Shown: positions 1 to 11,420, counted from the first letter of the stretch. The stretch is 64,000 nt of DNA from Ianthella basta (GCA_964019415.1 OZ025869.1:3970765-4034764); one strand, 5' to 3'. Numbers and translations are program-made. The notes: a model not told the origin generated them from the letters alone.

Positions 1-610
1 GACAGTGGCAGTGACCATGTGTTGGCTGCCTGTATCTAATGTGCCACTGGTGAGTATTACACTGTGTATCTTAATTAGGAAACACTATACAAATAGCAAA
101 CTACAAGGCAATACAAGGATATGTATACGTGCACTGTAGGTAATCGTGCTACTCATAGCAGCCATTTGGGAAAGGTTTAGAGCAATGAAGACAAAGACTG
201 TGAACTGGAGAGGGTGGTATGTTGTGACATAGGCAAAATGTAACCTCTCCATCTCTCCGGAGACAGATGCTGCAGAGGGAGAGATATAGGACAAGAGCAT
301 GCAGTGCTCTCTTCCCCCACCCACGGTTGCTCTTCTCCCCCCTATGCCCATGATGACACCAGGGAGACAGTTGTTTAACCTGTAACCTGTTTACCCATCA
401 GTAGGTAGCATGAACATGTATAACTACAAACATTTAAAAACATGTTTAACAATAAACACTTAAGATGACATGCATGATCAAGGTTCATTCAACAACATCT
501 CAAAGTAATGTATAGTCATTAAGTATTCAATATCATGTACTACTACTATAAGTTGTCCACTGTCAATGTAATATACCACTTAAATATGGAAAAACACACA
601 TTGGTATTAC

Positions 611-918
611 AGTTGGTTGGGAGTCCCAAAAGGCCCTATTGAGCTGGCAATCAGTGATTCCCTTCCCCCTAACATCCTACAAAGATGGAAAGCCACAGAC
701 AGCTGTTTCGCCCTGATTGGGGCTCATCAGTGTGGCGTACTGATGGCAGTAGGATGAATGCCACCTCCATATGTATACACATGGAAGCAGCATAAACTTA
801 GGGGGAAGCCTCAGCCAGAAGACGGCTAAAGTTGGGGCTGTTCATCTTTGTAGGATGTTAGGGGGAAGGGAATCACTGGTTGCCAACTCAGTAGGGCCTT
901 TGGGCCTCCCAACCAACT
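611..918. repeat. Foldback (inverted repeat) carrying the hammerhead, copy A
   Basis: Arms at 611-688 and about 843-918 are near-perfect reverse complements over about 77 bp; the outer ends read AGTTGGTTGGGAG and CTCCCAACCAACT. The ribozyme lies just inside the left arm. This resembles a small foldback transposon, or paired pseudo-LTR-like ends of the kind described for Penelope-like elements. No protein is encoded between the arms. Confidence 0.85.
674..755 (-). ncRNA. Type I hammerhead ribozyme (copy A)
   Basis: Read on the minus strand, all core elements are present and in order: stem I strand GCCACA (736-731), the CUGAUGA box (730-724), stem II GCCC/GGGC with a 6-nt loop (723-710), GAAAC (709-705), AGCU, then GUC (700-698) and the second stem I strand UGUGGC (697-692). 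Stem I is six Watson-Crick pairs. After an internal loop a distal helix pairs GUAGGAU complement (755-749) with 680-674. Predicted cleavage is after the C opposite base 698. Stem III is the palindrome ACAGCUGU with almost no loop, typical of hammerheads that act best as dimers. Family knowledge: such motifs occur in Penelope-like and small retroelements. Activity is inferred. Confidence 0.9.
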
Positions 919-2621
919 GTACCACCAATACTAGTGTAGTTGGTTGGTGGTGTAAACCCAGTGATCCTTCAAGCAACAAATCTAAAACATACTAGCAAAG
1001 CACCCAGAGTTTCTTTGTACAGAATGATGTCACCTGGTGGAAATGCCCAGCTGAGAGCCCTGACCTGAATCCTATTAGATAAGGTTTGGGGATCCATGAA
1101 GATTCTTCTCTGTGACAAATACAAGTGAGGAGCAGCTGAAGGAAGGTATCAGATAGTATTGGAGCAATTTCACTTCAGACATGTGCACCCATTAATTGTA
1201 TTCAAAGGGACACCGGTGCATCAGGATGCTACAGAACCATCCATTGTACTGTTTGCTGATGTACATGTCACTATTTTCAACTTGCGCTGCATGATTACAT
1301 TACTTCACTAATTATGACTTCACTGGGTGACACTTGACCTGCTGCTGCTCACCACAGATGTTTGGATAGAGGAGAGGACCATAGACGCTCTTCACTGTAT
1401 GCAACATAGAGACTAAAACAGCAAATGCCAAATTACATCCATGCCTGAAAGCAAGCCTTGCAATCACAGTTAAACTAATACTGAAAATCATGCTATGGCA
1501 AAAATCAGTACCTAGAACTCCTGCACCGCTTGTGACAGTCGGAGAAGAGAAGAACAGCTGAAGAAGTACTAAATTCAGAGCAAGACTGCACGAGTGAAAT
1601 GACAAAAAGCTGCAAGGTAGCCAGAATACTGCCAATCACCATGTTTATGAGTGACCCTATTGTTGTACTATCACTAACAGTGTGTTAAAGAAGCTGACCA
1701 TGCAACAAGTCCAGTAAGTACACCTAGTTACGATAAGTTACCACTTGCACAGTGTACTGGTTAATGATAAGTTACCACATGCACTGGTTAATGATAAGTT
1801 ACCACATGCACAGTGTACATAGTGAAATCAGTCTAAGGACGCCGCTAAACACGATGGGAAGCAATAAGGCTTGGGTATGGTTGCTATGTCAACCTAACTA
1901 TTGAGCAAGCCAAGAAAGAAGTGAACTGCCCTAACTAATATTCAAGTCACCTTGTTGTAAAGGAACATCAGAAATGAAGTACATGTCACAGTACTCAGTG
2001 GTGTAAAACTAGAGTTCATAAAGTACAGGCCTAGCATCATTTGTAGTCACAACATCAGATTGCATGCAGTGTGCCTCTACTATACAATAGACTGATATAT
2101 GCTGAAATATATGCAATCCTCGAGTGCATTGTGTGCTGTTAGCAGTATGAAATGCCAAGACTGACTGACACTCACACACACTCAGCTATTGCAAGCCTTT
2201 GAAGGCCCGTTCAACCCTGGGCTACCCTGCCGGACCAGCAAGCTCCTCAGTCGAATTGGCAATCAGTGAGGGCAGGAACGCAACCTACAGCCTATACACA
2301 GACCAGAACAGTACCAAATTACTTTCACTCAATATTGGAAATTGTTAGGATGCTGTTTCTAGACTGAAACAAGGTAACGGTGATTGTTTTGGCTCAGGGT
2401 TTTGCTTGCCTTTTTGAGTTCTTTCGCCAGTTTGCCACCAAGGAATGTCCTGCTGAAAGAGATGATGGCCCTTAGAGATCTTGCCAGGGATGATGACATT
2501 TTGGTACTCCAATACACTTTGGAAGAAAGGGAAAGGTGAGCAAATGTAATAATATGAATGGCTCACTCACTCACTCATTCACTAACTCACCCACCCACTA
2601 CATGATGCCAGCCATGTCCTC

Positions 2622-3248
2622 ATGTGGGAGAGTCGGGAGCAGGGTGCAGGACAGGGGGCATTTGTATGCTCCCGCTTTCCCCACCTCGCAGCAGATGTGA
2701 GCCCCTTCATTAAAGCCGGTTCCATCATCTGTGGCTATGCCAGGGAATCACTTTCCGATGAGGAGTTTGGACGTCTCTGCCCAGAGGAGCTGGAGTATGC
2801 ACTTTCAATTCATTTCAGGGGGGTGTTTCACTATAATGCCTACGAATACAATGGCCACAACATCAGGCACTATATCAACCAGGGTGACCTACGGCAGGCC
2901 CTGGACAAGTTGTTCAGCATGGCCCGAGTGGGGGGGGGGACATTTCAATTCTCCCATATGGAGGATGTCACTCAAGAGCACTGCAATTGCAAGTTTGCAA
3001 AGCAGCGCAACTTTGGCGCTGTCATTGTCGCCAACAATGAGATCAGACTTAGTCGACACACCCCAACTGAACTCCTTGCCAACTATGGCGTTGAGAGCTA
3101 CTAGTTGGACTTCTTTGCCCGCCACTGTGTGGATCTTGGATTTGACCACCCGATGGTCAAGATCATTTTGTGGTTTGCCGCATCCCCCCAGAGCCACCTG
3201 CCAGACAAACACTGCCAGACCATCCTTCATGCAATTCCGGCATCTGTC
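2622..3248 (+). pseudogene. SET-domain protein remnant (copy A)
   Basis: The frame from ATG 2,622 reads 160 codons and resembles a SET lysine methyltransferase domain. It has an N-terminal GxGxG-like segment (GAGQGAF, residues 8-14), an IKAGSIICGYARE segment, a pseudo-knot-like RHYINQGD (about residue 83), EHCNCKF (about 119) and ELLANYG (about 150), followed by ESY. The frame ends at TAG 3,102-3,104, exactly where the family usually has the Trp of a YW pair, and the same frame goes on with LDFFARH for about 45 codons. Another stop lies near 3,249. A 10-base G run at 2,930-2,939 keeps frame here. SET proteins methylate lysines on histones or other proteins. Probably inactive; it may be a captured host domain. 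Confidence 0.6.
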
Positions 3249-3520
3249 TAGGTCCCTTCTGACATTATCCCCCCATACACTCAGCCCCCCCCCCACACCC
3301 ACATCCACACGTGCTGCACCCACCCATCAGCACCCACACGCTCATTGCTACTGTACTAGTGTTTTGTGCAATTAAAACATGGCGCCCTTTAGCCTATTTC
3401 GATGATATTTATGGCAATAATCAATGTATAACAAAATCCCCTAACAGGAAGAATCTTAATACCCACAAAAATAATGAAAGAAAGCATAGTGATCAATTGC
3501 GTACCTGCTAATTCAGACCA

Positions 3521-3763
3521 TTGGCCCATCTCGGGAAGGCCCTGAAGTGCCTTGAACGTCCGCTACTTTCAAACATGGGCCCATCTGAAGTGCCTCCAAC
3601 GTCTGCCATTTTGTTCGGCCTGCTGGGGTATGAATACAATTATCCAATTGACTTGCTAGCCCTTCACCAGGGGACGCTTTTAAGGCATGCAGCAGATGCT
3701 CTGCGCGCACTGAAGGGCTGCAAACTGGTAGGTGCACTCCATGCTAAGTGTGCACACCAATGA
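3521..3763 (+). CDS. Unidentified exon downstream of SET remnant (copy A; copy C at 52,705-52,947)
   Basis: An open frame of about 80 codons beginning LAHLGKALKCLERPLL and ending ALHAKCAHQ is preserved in both copies with one amino-acid change (G to E, after FGLL). It is Leu-rich, with a probably helical segment LLALHQGTLLRHAADALRAL. I do not recognise a family. It lies about 270 bp past the SET remnant on the same strand, so it may be a later exon of the same gene. Conservation between two recent copies is weak evidence for coding, so this is tentative. Confidence 0.3.
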   Translation: MAHLGKALKCLERPLLSNMGPSEVPPTSAILFGLLGYEYNYPIDLLALHQGTLLRHAADALRALKGCKLVGALHAKCAHQ

Positions 3764-4635
3764 TATAAAAGTGCACTTCCTTTGTTGACCTTTCAGTGGA
3801 TTGTTGAAAGCGATTTTATGTAATTTTGGACCTCATCAACATGCGAATTGGACGTGCACTCTCCCCGAATGCAGCATGCTGTAGCCCTGATGTGCTATTT
3901 TACATCATGGCGCCACTGAATTGTGTGCAGGTGCGACCATGCCATAGTAAAAGACCTGCAAATATGCATTTGGAGCCTGTGGACGGAACACAGCAATTTG
4001 GCCAGGAAGGGCCGCATCTTGCTGGGTTTTGCAATCTTGGCTGGAGCATGACCTGGCAAGTGTACCATGCAAGAATTGCCTATTCAAATCCCACTTTCCT
4101 TGTACAATGTTGAAGGCCAAAAACAGCAGCTTAAATATTGGGGGATAGGAGCTGCTGCAAGCAGAACCTGGCATGTATGGGCATTTATATCATTCCTCCA
4201 ACAGCCAAAGTTGGCACGTACCAAGCCATACTGGGTGCATTACGTCATATGGTGCATTACATCATATTCAAAGGAAAATGGCCACCAACAGCCACGAGCA
4301 AGGTACGTTTGCCTTGCATGTGCAGGGTTTTCACTCCCCCCTCCCATACACTTCACCCACCATTACTGTCATCATTATTCATTAATCATTATTGTTAATA
4401 CTCATGACCTGTCACTTGTGACCTCATCAAGACTTTCCACTAGGTTGCTATATATAAAGCCCATCACTCATCTTTCTTCAGTATTGTAACTGATAAAGAC
4501 TTTTGTGGTCATAACATATTACATAGATTTCCATCTATTCTCTGCTACGTGTTGCTCAATAATTCCCCTGTCCTACCGATGCCGTAGCAAAGAGCCTCTA
4601 CCAAATTATTAAATTAGTTAAGCATATCTTGTTGT

Positions 4636-4960
4636 TTGGGTGGAGTGAGAGAGCGGGGGTCATTAAGAAGCAGTTTGTTTTACTACTTTAAAGTAGACCG
4701 CGGAGAAGAAGTAGGCTACCTGCAGGAGATCTTCCCTGTCGGCTGCTATGTGTGTACTGATTGTGCGAACATCGTCAAGGAGTATCCAAGACTGAGGGAG
4801 AGATGGCAGCATGCGGAGAACCTCCTCCGAAGTTAAGCCGTGGTGCACGTTTACCTACACGAGCAAGGCCTGCTATACCCTTGGCAATGTCCACTCCTGA
4901 GCGACCAAGGTTGGAAGCGCAAGATCAACCAATCACCAATAGCTGAACTGGCTATAATAA
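4636..4960 (+). pseudogene. Short Cys-motif exon with proline-rich tail (copy A)
   Basis: The frame at 4,636 reads YVCTDCANIVKEY followed by a helical RLRERWQHAENLLRS. A CxxC pair followed by a coil recalls small zinc-binding dimerisation modules, but no second Cys pair is visible, so I leave it unnamed. A second frame (from about 4,761) reads a Pro/Arg/Ser-rich linker (PPPKLSRGARLPTRARPAI), suggesting a single-base slip between them. In copy C (53,820) a 5-base loss joins the first segment directly to that linker in one 131-codon frame. Copy B (28,083) matches copy A. Confidence 0.35.
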
Positions 4961-4969
4961 TTATAGTCG

Positions 4970-5100
4970 CTGTAGCAGAAGTAGTAGTTGTAGTAGCTAG
5001 CTGTAGTAGCAGTAGTAGCAGTAGCATGCAGTAGACCTTGTAAATGGAGTAGATGGAGTAGACCCTGTAGATTGAGTAGATGCAGTAGACCCTAGTATCT
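4970..5100. repeat. GTA-rich microsatellite/minisatellite (copies at 28,417, 54,150 and inverted at 21,240-21,365)
   Basis: GTAGTAGTA-type triplets lead into imperfect units built on GTAGACCCTGTAGA and GAGTAGATGCAGTAGAC. The same block is in copies A, B and C, and appears reverse-complemented at 21,240-21,365, showing that copy D is rearranged. Frames with runs of Tyr, Ile and Ser here are repeat artefacts. Confidence 0.8.
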
Positions 5101-5849
5101 GGATGGGTAGAGTCTAGACTGGGTATAGACACAGCTAGCTAGATGGGGCAGATCCTGGATCAGGATGTGTACTGGAGTCTATAGCCTACACATCATGCAT
5201 GTACGTCACACACAGGGCCTTGCACACAACGACACACACAGGGCAGCCGTAACTACATGGAGTACTATCTACCTAGTGGGTTAGCCTAGGGTTCACCTTG
5301 CAAGGCTACAGGGATGCTGCAACTGGTTCTCCTGGTCTATAATCTATCATGCTATCACCTATAATCAGTCTGGTCATTTTCATTTTCATTGTCCTCGTGG
5401 GGTGGAGGGGCTGAGCCACCATCATTGAACATGCTGGCCTAAAATCGCGCTGTCTTTTCTATTGGAGGCCATTTTAATTGTACCATCTTAGGTTTGTTTT
5501 CAAAATGGCTTTTGTGTGTGCAAAGTGTGCTTTCTCCCTCGTCCATCACAGGTGTACGCAGGAAGTCCTTTGAGTTGCTTTACTTGTATCCCAATTTATA
5601 GCGCAGTAGCGCAAGTGCAAGTGGAGCAGACCCTGAGTGACAGCCATACTTTTTTTGGTTTACGAAGGGCAAAGTGTGAGCAAAAATGGCGGTCTGTCTC
5701 ATGAAACATAAAATTCTGTTCAAAACTGAGCATGAAAAAAATGTCATAGTATGATAATAATATTATAGTGCAGTGGCGATTAATAACAGGTAAGTTAGTC
5801 AGTACTTCCACCGTCAGTACTTCCAAGGTCTGATGACTTGCAAGCACCA

Positions 5850-6870
5850 TTATAGATTAATCGCTGCAATGGTTTCTGCTGCCTGTATAGACTGGATTTT
5901 AGCTGCTATTGAGTGCACATTCCTAGCACACAAAGCATCTTGCAATCTTGTATCCTTCAATGTACACTCAGCTTCCTTTGCCACTGCATTAAATAGAGGC
6001 AACACTTCTTGTGCGTGTGTTGCTACTTTTAGTATCTGTCCCAGTGCAAAGTTTTCTACCACTGTTCACGTGCCAGTCTACACCTTCTCTTGGCAATCAA
6101 GAGCAAACCTATTACTGGATGAAATGTCCACATGTTGTAGTTCACTGTAGTTTCTCTTTCTAGATGCAGCAGGACTGAGCACCATTCTTGCCCTATTTGG
6201 GTTCTTACAACCTTTACACTTGCAGTCTGCCTTACAGCTGTCTCCACCCCACAAGCAGGGGCATCTACACTTGTACTTGGTGCTTTTGCTAATAGCTGTG
6301 CAAGAAATTACATTGTCTTCCTTTTATTTACTCCACAGCGACAGAAGCTGACTGGTGATTCTTTCCGCTTTTCTGCTTTTGTTACCCCGTCATAGTGCCC
6401 TGCGCCAGCACCACTGTAAGCTATGTATAGATTGATGATATCTAGTATAATTTTGGAGCATCTTTGAGGCAAAAACACCATGACAGGTTCATGGCGAAAA
6501 GAGGTGAGCACACAGAGCATCATTGATAATGCATTTGCCATGGCTGGTGCCATTAACTCACCAAAGTTGCTGTCATAGTACCTGTTGCTTTCAAAGTTTC
6601 GAGCTTCAACAGTGTAATCCTGTGTCGATTCAATGAAGTCCTCATATAAGCTTCTCCTTTCCCCCAGCCATTCTTCCACTAGCAAATGCCTCAAGATACC
6701 AACTTTGTTGTCAGGTGATTATGTAATGTCATAACCCACACTACTCAGCAGTGAACCAAAGTTGAGATTGCATTTCATGGCCTCCTCTATTGCTTGCAGA
6801 CGGAATGAAAGAAGCAGTTACCATCACCTGGGACAGGAGATGCTGCAAAGCCTAGCGAGAATAAGTTGCT
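5850..6870 (-). pseudogene. OTU cysteine protease with Cys-rich tail, remnant (copy A)
   Basis: Read on the minus strand, GDGNCFFHS (Cys codon 6,814-6,816) gives the OTU Asp/Cys catalytic motif. GHYDGV (His codon 6,395-6,397) gives the catalytic His, about 140 residues later. A Cys-rich CRCPCLWGGDSCK and CKCKGCKNPN tail resembles a tesmin/TSO1 CXC-type zinc module, and a helical segment (VENFALGQILKVATHAQEV) ends it near 5,850. OTU enzymes remove ubiquitin; transposon-encoded versions are known in Helitron/Helentron and some other DNA transposons. Three lesions break the frame: one base lost just after the Cys motif, a TAA near 6,720, and one base lost before the CXC tail near 6,320. Confidence 0.7.
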
Positions 6871-6885
6871 GGTGAGAGTGTCTCT

Positions 6886-7265
6886 GGACCAGCACCGGCA
6901 ACCTCCAGATCTTTAGCCGACCCTTTAGCAGCCGGGTCACTGGTCACCGCCAACAACCACTGATCCATTCCCTCCTTATATACCAATGTTCTTATATACC
7001 AATGTCCCCCTTCTTTCCTTACCATGTGTAGTTCCGAACGTTGTCTTTCATTCGTGTCACCATGGTACATAGACCATCTTAATTAGCATTTCCAAGTGTC
7101 ACTGATTAGTCAGTGCCCAGTGTGGGAGTTTCAAAGGAGGCTCTGGATAGAGCCCGCCCACATTGGCATATGAGGAGGGAATGGATCAGTGGTTGTAGGC
7201 GGTGACCAGTGACCCGGCTGCTAAAGGGTCAGCTAAAGATCTGGAGGTTCCCGGTGCTGGTCTGG
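6886..7265. mobile_element. MITE with about 90-bp inverted ends (copy A; copy C at 56,065-56,444)
   Basis: The arms at about 6,886-6,977 and 7,172-7,265 are reverse complements beginning GACCAGCACCGG. They share the AACCTCCAGATCTTTAGC and CACTGATCCATTCCCTCC segments. Total length is about 380 bp with no coding capacity. The element is in copies A and C, and in B (30,329-31,472) split by a Tc1-like insertion. The OTU copy D lacks it at the corresponding edge. The target duplication is unclear because the right flank differs from the unoccupied site. Confidence 0.8.
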
Positions 7266-7587
7266 TTCACTGCCATTTTTCCCTTCCCCCTTCTTTCCTT
7301 ACCATGTGTAGTTCCGAATGTTGTCTTTCTATCTCTTTCCGACACCATCTTCTTTCATGTACACCTTCAGGCTTTAGCCACATATCTAAAATGGGTCTTC
7401 AAACATTCACAGAGCTCGAACGCGTGACGTCACATTTGTCGCGGAAACAACAATCTAAACCTCTCTATTATTATCCACATATATAAGTCAGCATATACAC
7501 TACAGGCATGCATTTGCTTGCACATATGCCTATTGTGCATGTGTTTGTGTGTGTGTGTCATTGTGTGTGTTTGTGTGTGTACGTACG

Positions 7588-7720
<133 letters not shown>

Positions 7721-7934
7721 TGCCAACATTTTTTGTATGTTGGTGTACATTTTACTGCACAACTGTGATACTTGTTTGTGTTCATGTGTGGTTGTTCTTT
7801 GCACTTTTGCCCACACTCTCTAGGGTAAATCATCAGTGTGATGCCCACCAAGGGAGGCATATGGTCCTATCTATGTACACTGGCCGGCTTTGCATGCAGG
7901 TTTGGACAAAATTATCAATCCCGTGTGACTGTGT

Positions 7935-7971
<37 letters not shown>

Positions 7972-8830
7972 GTGCATGCATGAGTGCATGTGTGATGTCA
8001 ATATGTACCTATTTTGCACCATACTCACCAGGTAGTCAGCAGTGTAGTGGGCAACAATGGATCCATGTGGTCGGATCCAAACACACTGGCTGGCCTTGCA
8101 TGGTGGCATAGGCAATATCGTAAATCAAGTTTGACTGTGAGGTGTATGAGTGCACATCAGTGTGAGTGTGTGTGCATGTGTGTGTGTACGGGCCTGTGTG
8201 TGTGCACTTCTGGAAGGAACACCTGAAGGCAGAGCATTGCAGTGGAGTGCATTGTATTGTATTCATGCAATCTTTCACCACAATCTAACAGGTTAAGGAC
8301 AGAGTAATTGAGTCAACAGCTTCAAGAATGGATTGTTCTCAGTGTCATTCTTGAACAAGACGCACTTGTGATGGATTGACATGATTTGATACGCTTCCTT
8401 ACATTAACAGCAAACTGTGTACTGTTTCACATGTACTGTGTAATGTTTCCGTGAAGTGACAGATTAACAGATCTTTGACAGCTTGTTATGGTTAGAACCA
8501 GTCAAACCAGTTACACCAGTTCTAACTCTGATCTGTGTATATATAGGATCACTAATGTAGTTTGTGGGCTGGCAGATTCATCTGTCAGGACTGGACTAGT
8601 GGTTGCTCCATTCTCTGGTGTTTCCAATGTACGTACTTGCTGTTGCAATTTGGATGATTTATATCTTGCTGGTCACAGTTGGTGACCTACAGGATTCACT
8701 TTTAAATGAGTGGCTCTAGGGAGGATGGAAGTAGTCCAAACGGGTGTTGATAACATCATCACTGAGGATGCTCCTCAGCAATCCATCGAAGGAGCTGAGC
8801 TGAGGCGAGGCAAAACAAGAGAATGAGGCA

Positions 8831-8900
8831 GTGGTTATCCAGTGCCACACAATGGGCAGTGGTTATCCAGTGCCACACAATGGGCAGTGGTTTATAGTGC
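8831..8900. repeat. Short tandem repeat, about 28-bp unit
   Basis: The unit CAGTGCCACACAATGGG with a GTGGTTATC spacer occurs twice plus a diverged third unit in copy A. Copy B (33,270-33,350) also has about three units, while copy C (57,930-57,980) has two. Unit number therefore changed after duplication. Confidence 0.8.
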
Positions 8901-9931
8901 CACATAATTGGCTTGTTTGCATGTGTGTATCTAGCTTTGATTATCCCCAACCTGGAGCCATTTGTTTAGAGCAGCCTCTTTGGAAAGATTCATCTTCTCT
9001 GCAATCATTAGCAAAACAGATGGATACAAGACAGCCATTGTTTTGCTGTCATGATATCTACGCATCTCATTTGGCTCTTCATCCCATGAGAGATGCAAAA
9101 GGTAGCGACTAAGTTCAGTGATTACATGACCCTGCTTGTTAGAGAAGGGTTGTGAACCATACCATTTGGTACCTTTGTGGAAAATTTCATGTATAACTCT
9201 GAATCCAGCTCGGGCAACATTACCCTTAGGAATTTAGGAATTCCTGTAAAAACCCTAAATCGTCTCCAAAAGTGTCTGTTTCACCACAACACAGCTTCTT
9301 TATGTGTGCAACATTTTTGGATATGAAGTGTCATACGTAAGACAGTGGAGCATGCAGTCGCTGTCGACAACTGCAGATTCAGCACTGTTTCTACGAATAA
9401 AGTTCAGATTGGCTTTGTATGTGGAGATCCTGGGCTTGTCTCCCTTTAACTCCAATGATGACATCACATGCAGTCTTCAAACCATAATCAGTGCATTTCT
9501 TCTGATTTCTCTGCATTGGGTCATGAGCCATTGAGATCTGCTCCTGGTCACCACCATTAATGATGTCCTTCTCCAAGAGTTCCATGATGACAGCATTAGC
9601 ATCCCTTTCTTCAATGAACCACTCCCTACAGTTCTCCAGAACCAGCTCAGCTACATGAAAAGGAAGGGGCATGATACACAAACCACTCCATACACACTGA
9701 GCAGACCTACATATGTGTGCCATGTGTGTGTGTCAACACATGCAGTCATGTTAGTGGTTTCCTGGTCACTAGTACCTTGTGATGTACAACACCTGCAGAT
9801 TGATTGCCTTCTGCATCGCTGGACATGCTGAGTGAGGGGGAAGTGCATGTTTTGGAGGCATTTGTTTTTTTTCAACTGTTTTGGCCGTGCGACAGCAGCT
9901 TTGGTCTGCTGTTTCTTCACTGTTAATGATT

Positions 9932-10015
9932 CTGAGGTCATGTCTCCTACTGAAAATTGTCCAGTCCTATACTGAGGTCATTTCTCCTACTGAAAAATGT
10001 CCAGTCCTATACTGT
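9932..10015. repeat. Tandem duplication, 42-bp unit
   Basis: The unit beginning TGAGGTCAT and ending CAGTCCTATAC occurs twice in tandem with two substitutions. It is also duplicated in copy C (about 59,001-59,085), so it predates the A/C split. It lies just past the integrase C-terminal stop. Confidence 0.85.
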
Positions 10016-10720
10016 CCAGCGTCCTCATATGTGACAATGTACGTATGTTTGTCATGATTTGCCTTGACTACAATACCCTTGTACACCATTCTCCTTATCT
10101 TCTTTGATTTCTTCTTCCTTTGTTCTAGTGGCAGTCGTACTACTACACCATCTACAATGTCATACAAACTAGGTGGATTAAGGGTTAGTTGCTGTTGAAT
10201 TATCAATGTAGCTGCTCTTTCAGAGCTCTTTTTAGCTTCAGTACAAACGCCACTGAAATAGTCAGGAAGGTCTGAATGAGATTCGCTGTCATCACTATTT
10301 GATCCTCCAGGGTCAGATAAAAGTGGCTTCATAACAGTGAGTGGTGTTCAGCTGAAGTGCACTTGGTGTTTTATGTCCAATGGCACTGTGAGGAGATGTA
10401 TTGTACAGTGCCATGTACACTGGTTAAATTTGTAACCCAATTAGTTTGTGGGTCTTCTTTCAGGTCATGTGAAAGGCAGTCAGACTTCCCAGTCAAAATG
10501 TCAGCTATCTCTGATGCTGATCCAGAGGTAGCTGGTCTCAGAATTAGGAAGCGGCTGAATACGTCTATGACAGATAGAACATACTTGTATGTTGTTTCCC
10601 CAACAGTGCCGGGCATGTGCTCCATGCTCACTAGATCAGCCTGTACCTCTGTCATACACTAAATGCTTGGACTGGTTTCAAAGGGGACTTATTGCTGAAT
10701 GTGGGTTTTAATTCCTGATG
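9967..10720 (-). pseudogene. Retrovirus-like DDE integrase remnant (Ginger/GIN-like) (copy A)
   Basis: The minus frame 10,655-10,371 reads VQADLVSM, the segment holding the first catalytic Asp, then KYVLSVIDVFSRFL, the standard integrase core strand. The second Asp and the Glu region are not found; the frame decays and stops. Farther on (10,332-9,967) comes a C-terminal segment with YDIVDGVVVRLP, YKGIVVKA and HFSVGEMTSV, like the SH3-type C-terminal domain of GIN/KRBA2-type integrases. Upstream, KPVQAF just before the core is one base out of frame. The family joins DNA ends to target DNA. Ginger transposons and Gypsy retroelements both carry it; no reverse transcriptase is adjacent, so Ginger is favoured. 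Confidence 0.6.
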
Positions 10721-11150
10721 CTTAGTGGAACAATTCAAGGCAGCTTGAATCGAAATCAGTATCTACAGCCAATTGATTGTTATGCCTATGCAACAACCTA
10801 TAAGCACTTTTTGCCGGCAATGTCATATCACAAAATGGTACACTTGACTCACTTGTCAGCACCTCACCAGCTCATGTTGACAGTGTACAAAACATATGCA
10901 CATGCACATGCACACACACACACATACCTGATACACACCTGTGAGGACCAAGGAATGTACTAGTTCCAACAGGTCACATGTGAATCCTGTGCAGTGCTGC
11001 AGTGCAAATGGTATAGCCTCCTGCGATGGTACTTCTTGCCTCACAAGATCTGGGTGGTAGCCCAGAGTCTCGTGTCCTTTGGCATCGACCAACTCTAGAA
11101 TCAGGCCCTTGATTTCATGTATTTTCCTGGGTGCTGACTGTTGGCTACTG

Positions 11151-11420
11151 TCATCTTGCCATTTCACTGGTCTTAAACCAACTCTTGCAGTTGCACTTTG
11201 GGCATGCGTAATCTGCAGGGTACTGTTCCTCAGGCACTTGGGAGGGTGCTTGTGACAGTTTAGTTTCCTGGGGGCATTTTTCTTCCAAAATGACTTCTGC
11301 CAGTTCCTTCTTTGTCAATAGCTTAACATGACGAGAGCAATGTAGAATGTCAACTCTCTCCACACTTTCCATGGGGTTGATATCTGCACTGCTTGCTGGA
11401 GTAGGCCACCAATTGTACAC
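11151..11420 (-). pseudogene. Tc1/mariner-like transposase C-terminal fragment
   Basis: The minus frame begins NWWPTPASSADINPMESV, matching the NWWPTP-SPDLNPIE motif that carries the third catalytic residue of mariner-type DDE transposases, though the SPD Asp is kept and the Glu sits in MESV. It goes on LLTKKELAEVI, as in the family, then changes character to a CPKCNCKSWF Cys pair. No matching DDE N-terminal half is nearby on this strand. Another minus frame at 11,444-11,650 (acidic, Gln-rich) and one at 10,856-11,167 may be separate exons of an unknown gene leading into the integrase. Confidence 0.5.

Noticed and set aside
2889-3323. Minus-strand frame opposite the SET remnant (144 codons)
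   Set aside because: The plus strand shows SET-like motifs in order; the antisense frame has Gly-rich low complexity and no domain.
4067-4489. Open frame of 140 codons conserved in copies A, B and C (4,067; 27,514; 53,251)
   Set aside because: It is preserved only because the copies are recent. Several overlapping frames are equally open, composition is not protein-like, and no domain is seen.
5833-6150. Plus-strand frame of 105 codons opposite the OTU tail
   Set aside because: The minus strand reads a sensible helical OTU-gene tail with Cys-rich domain; the plus frame is its shadow.
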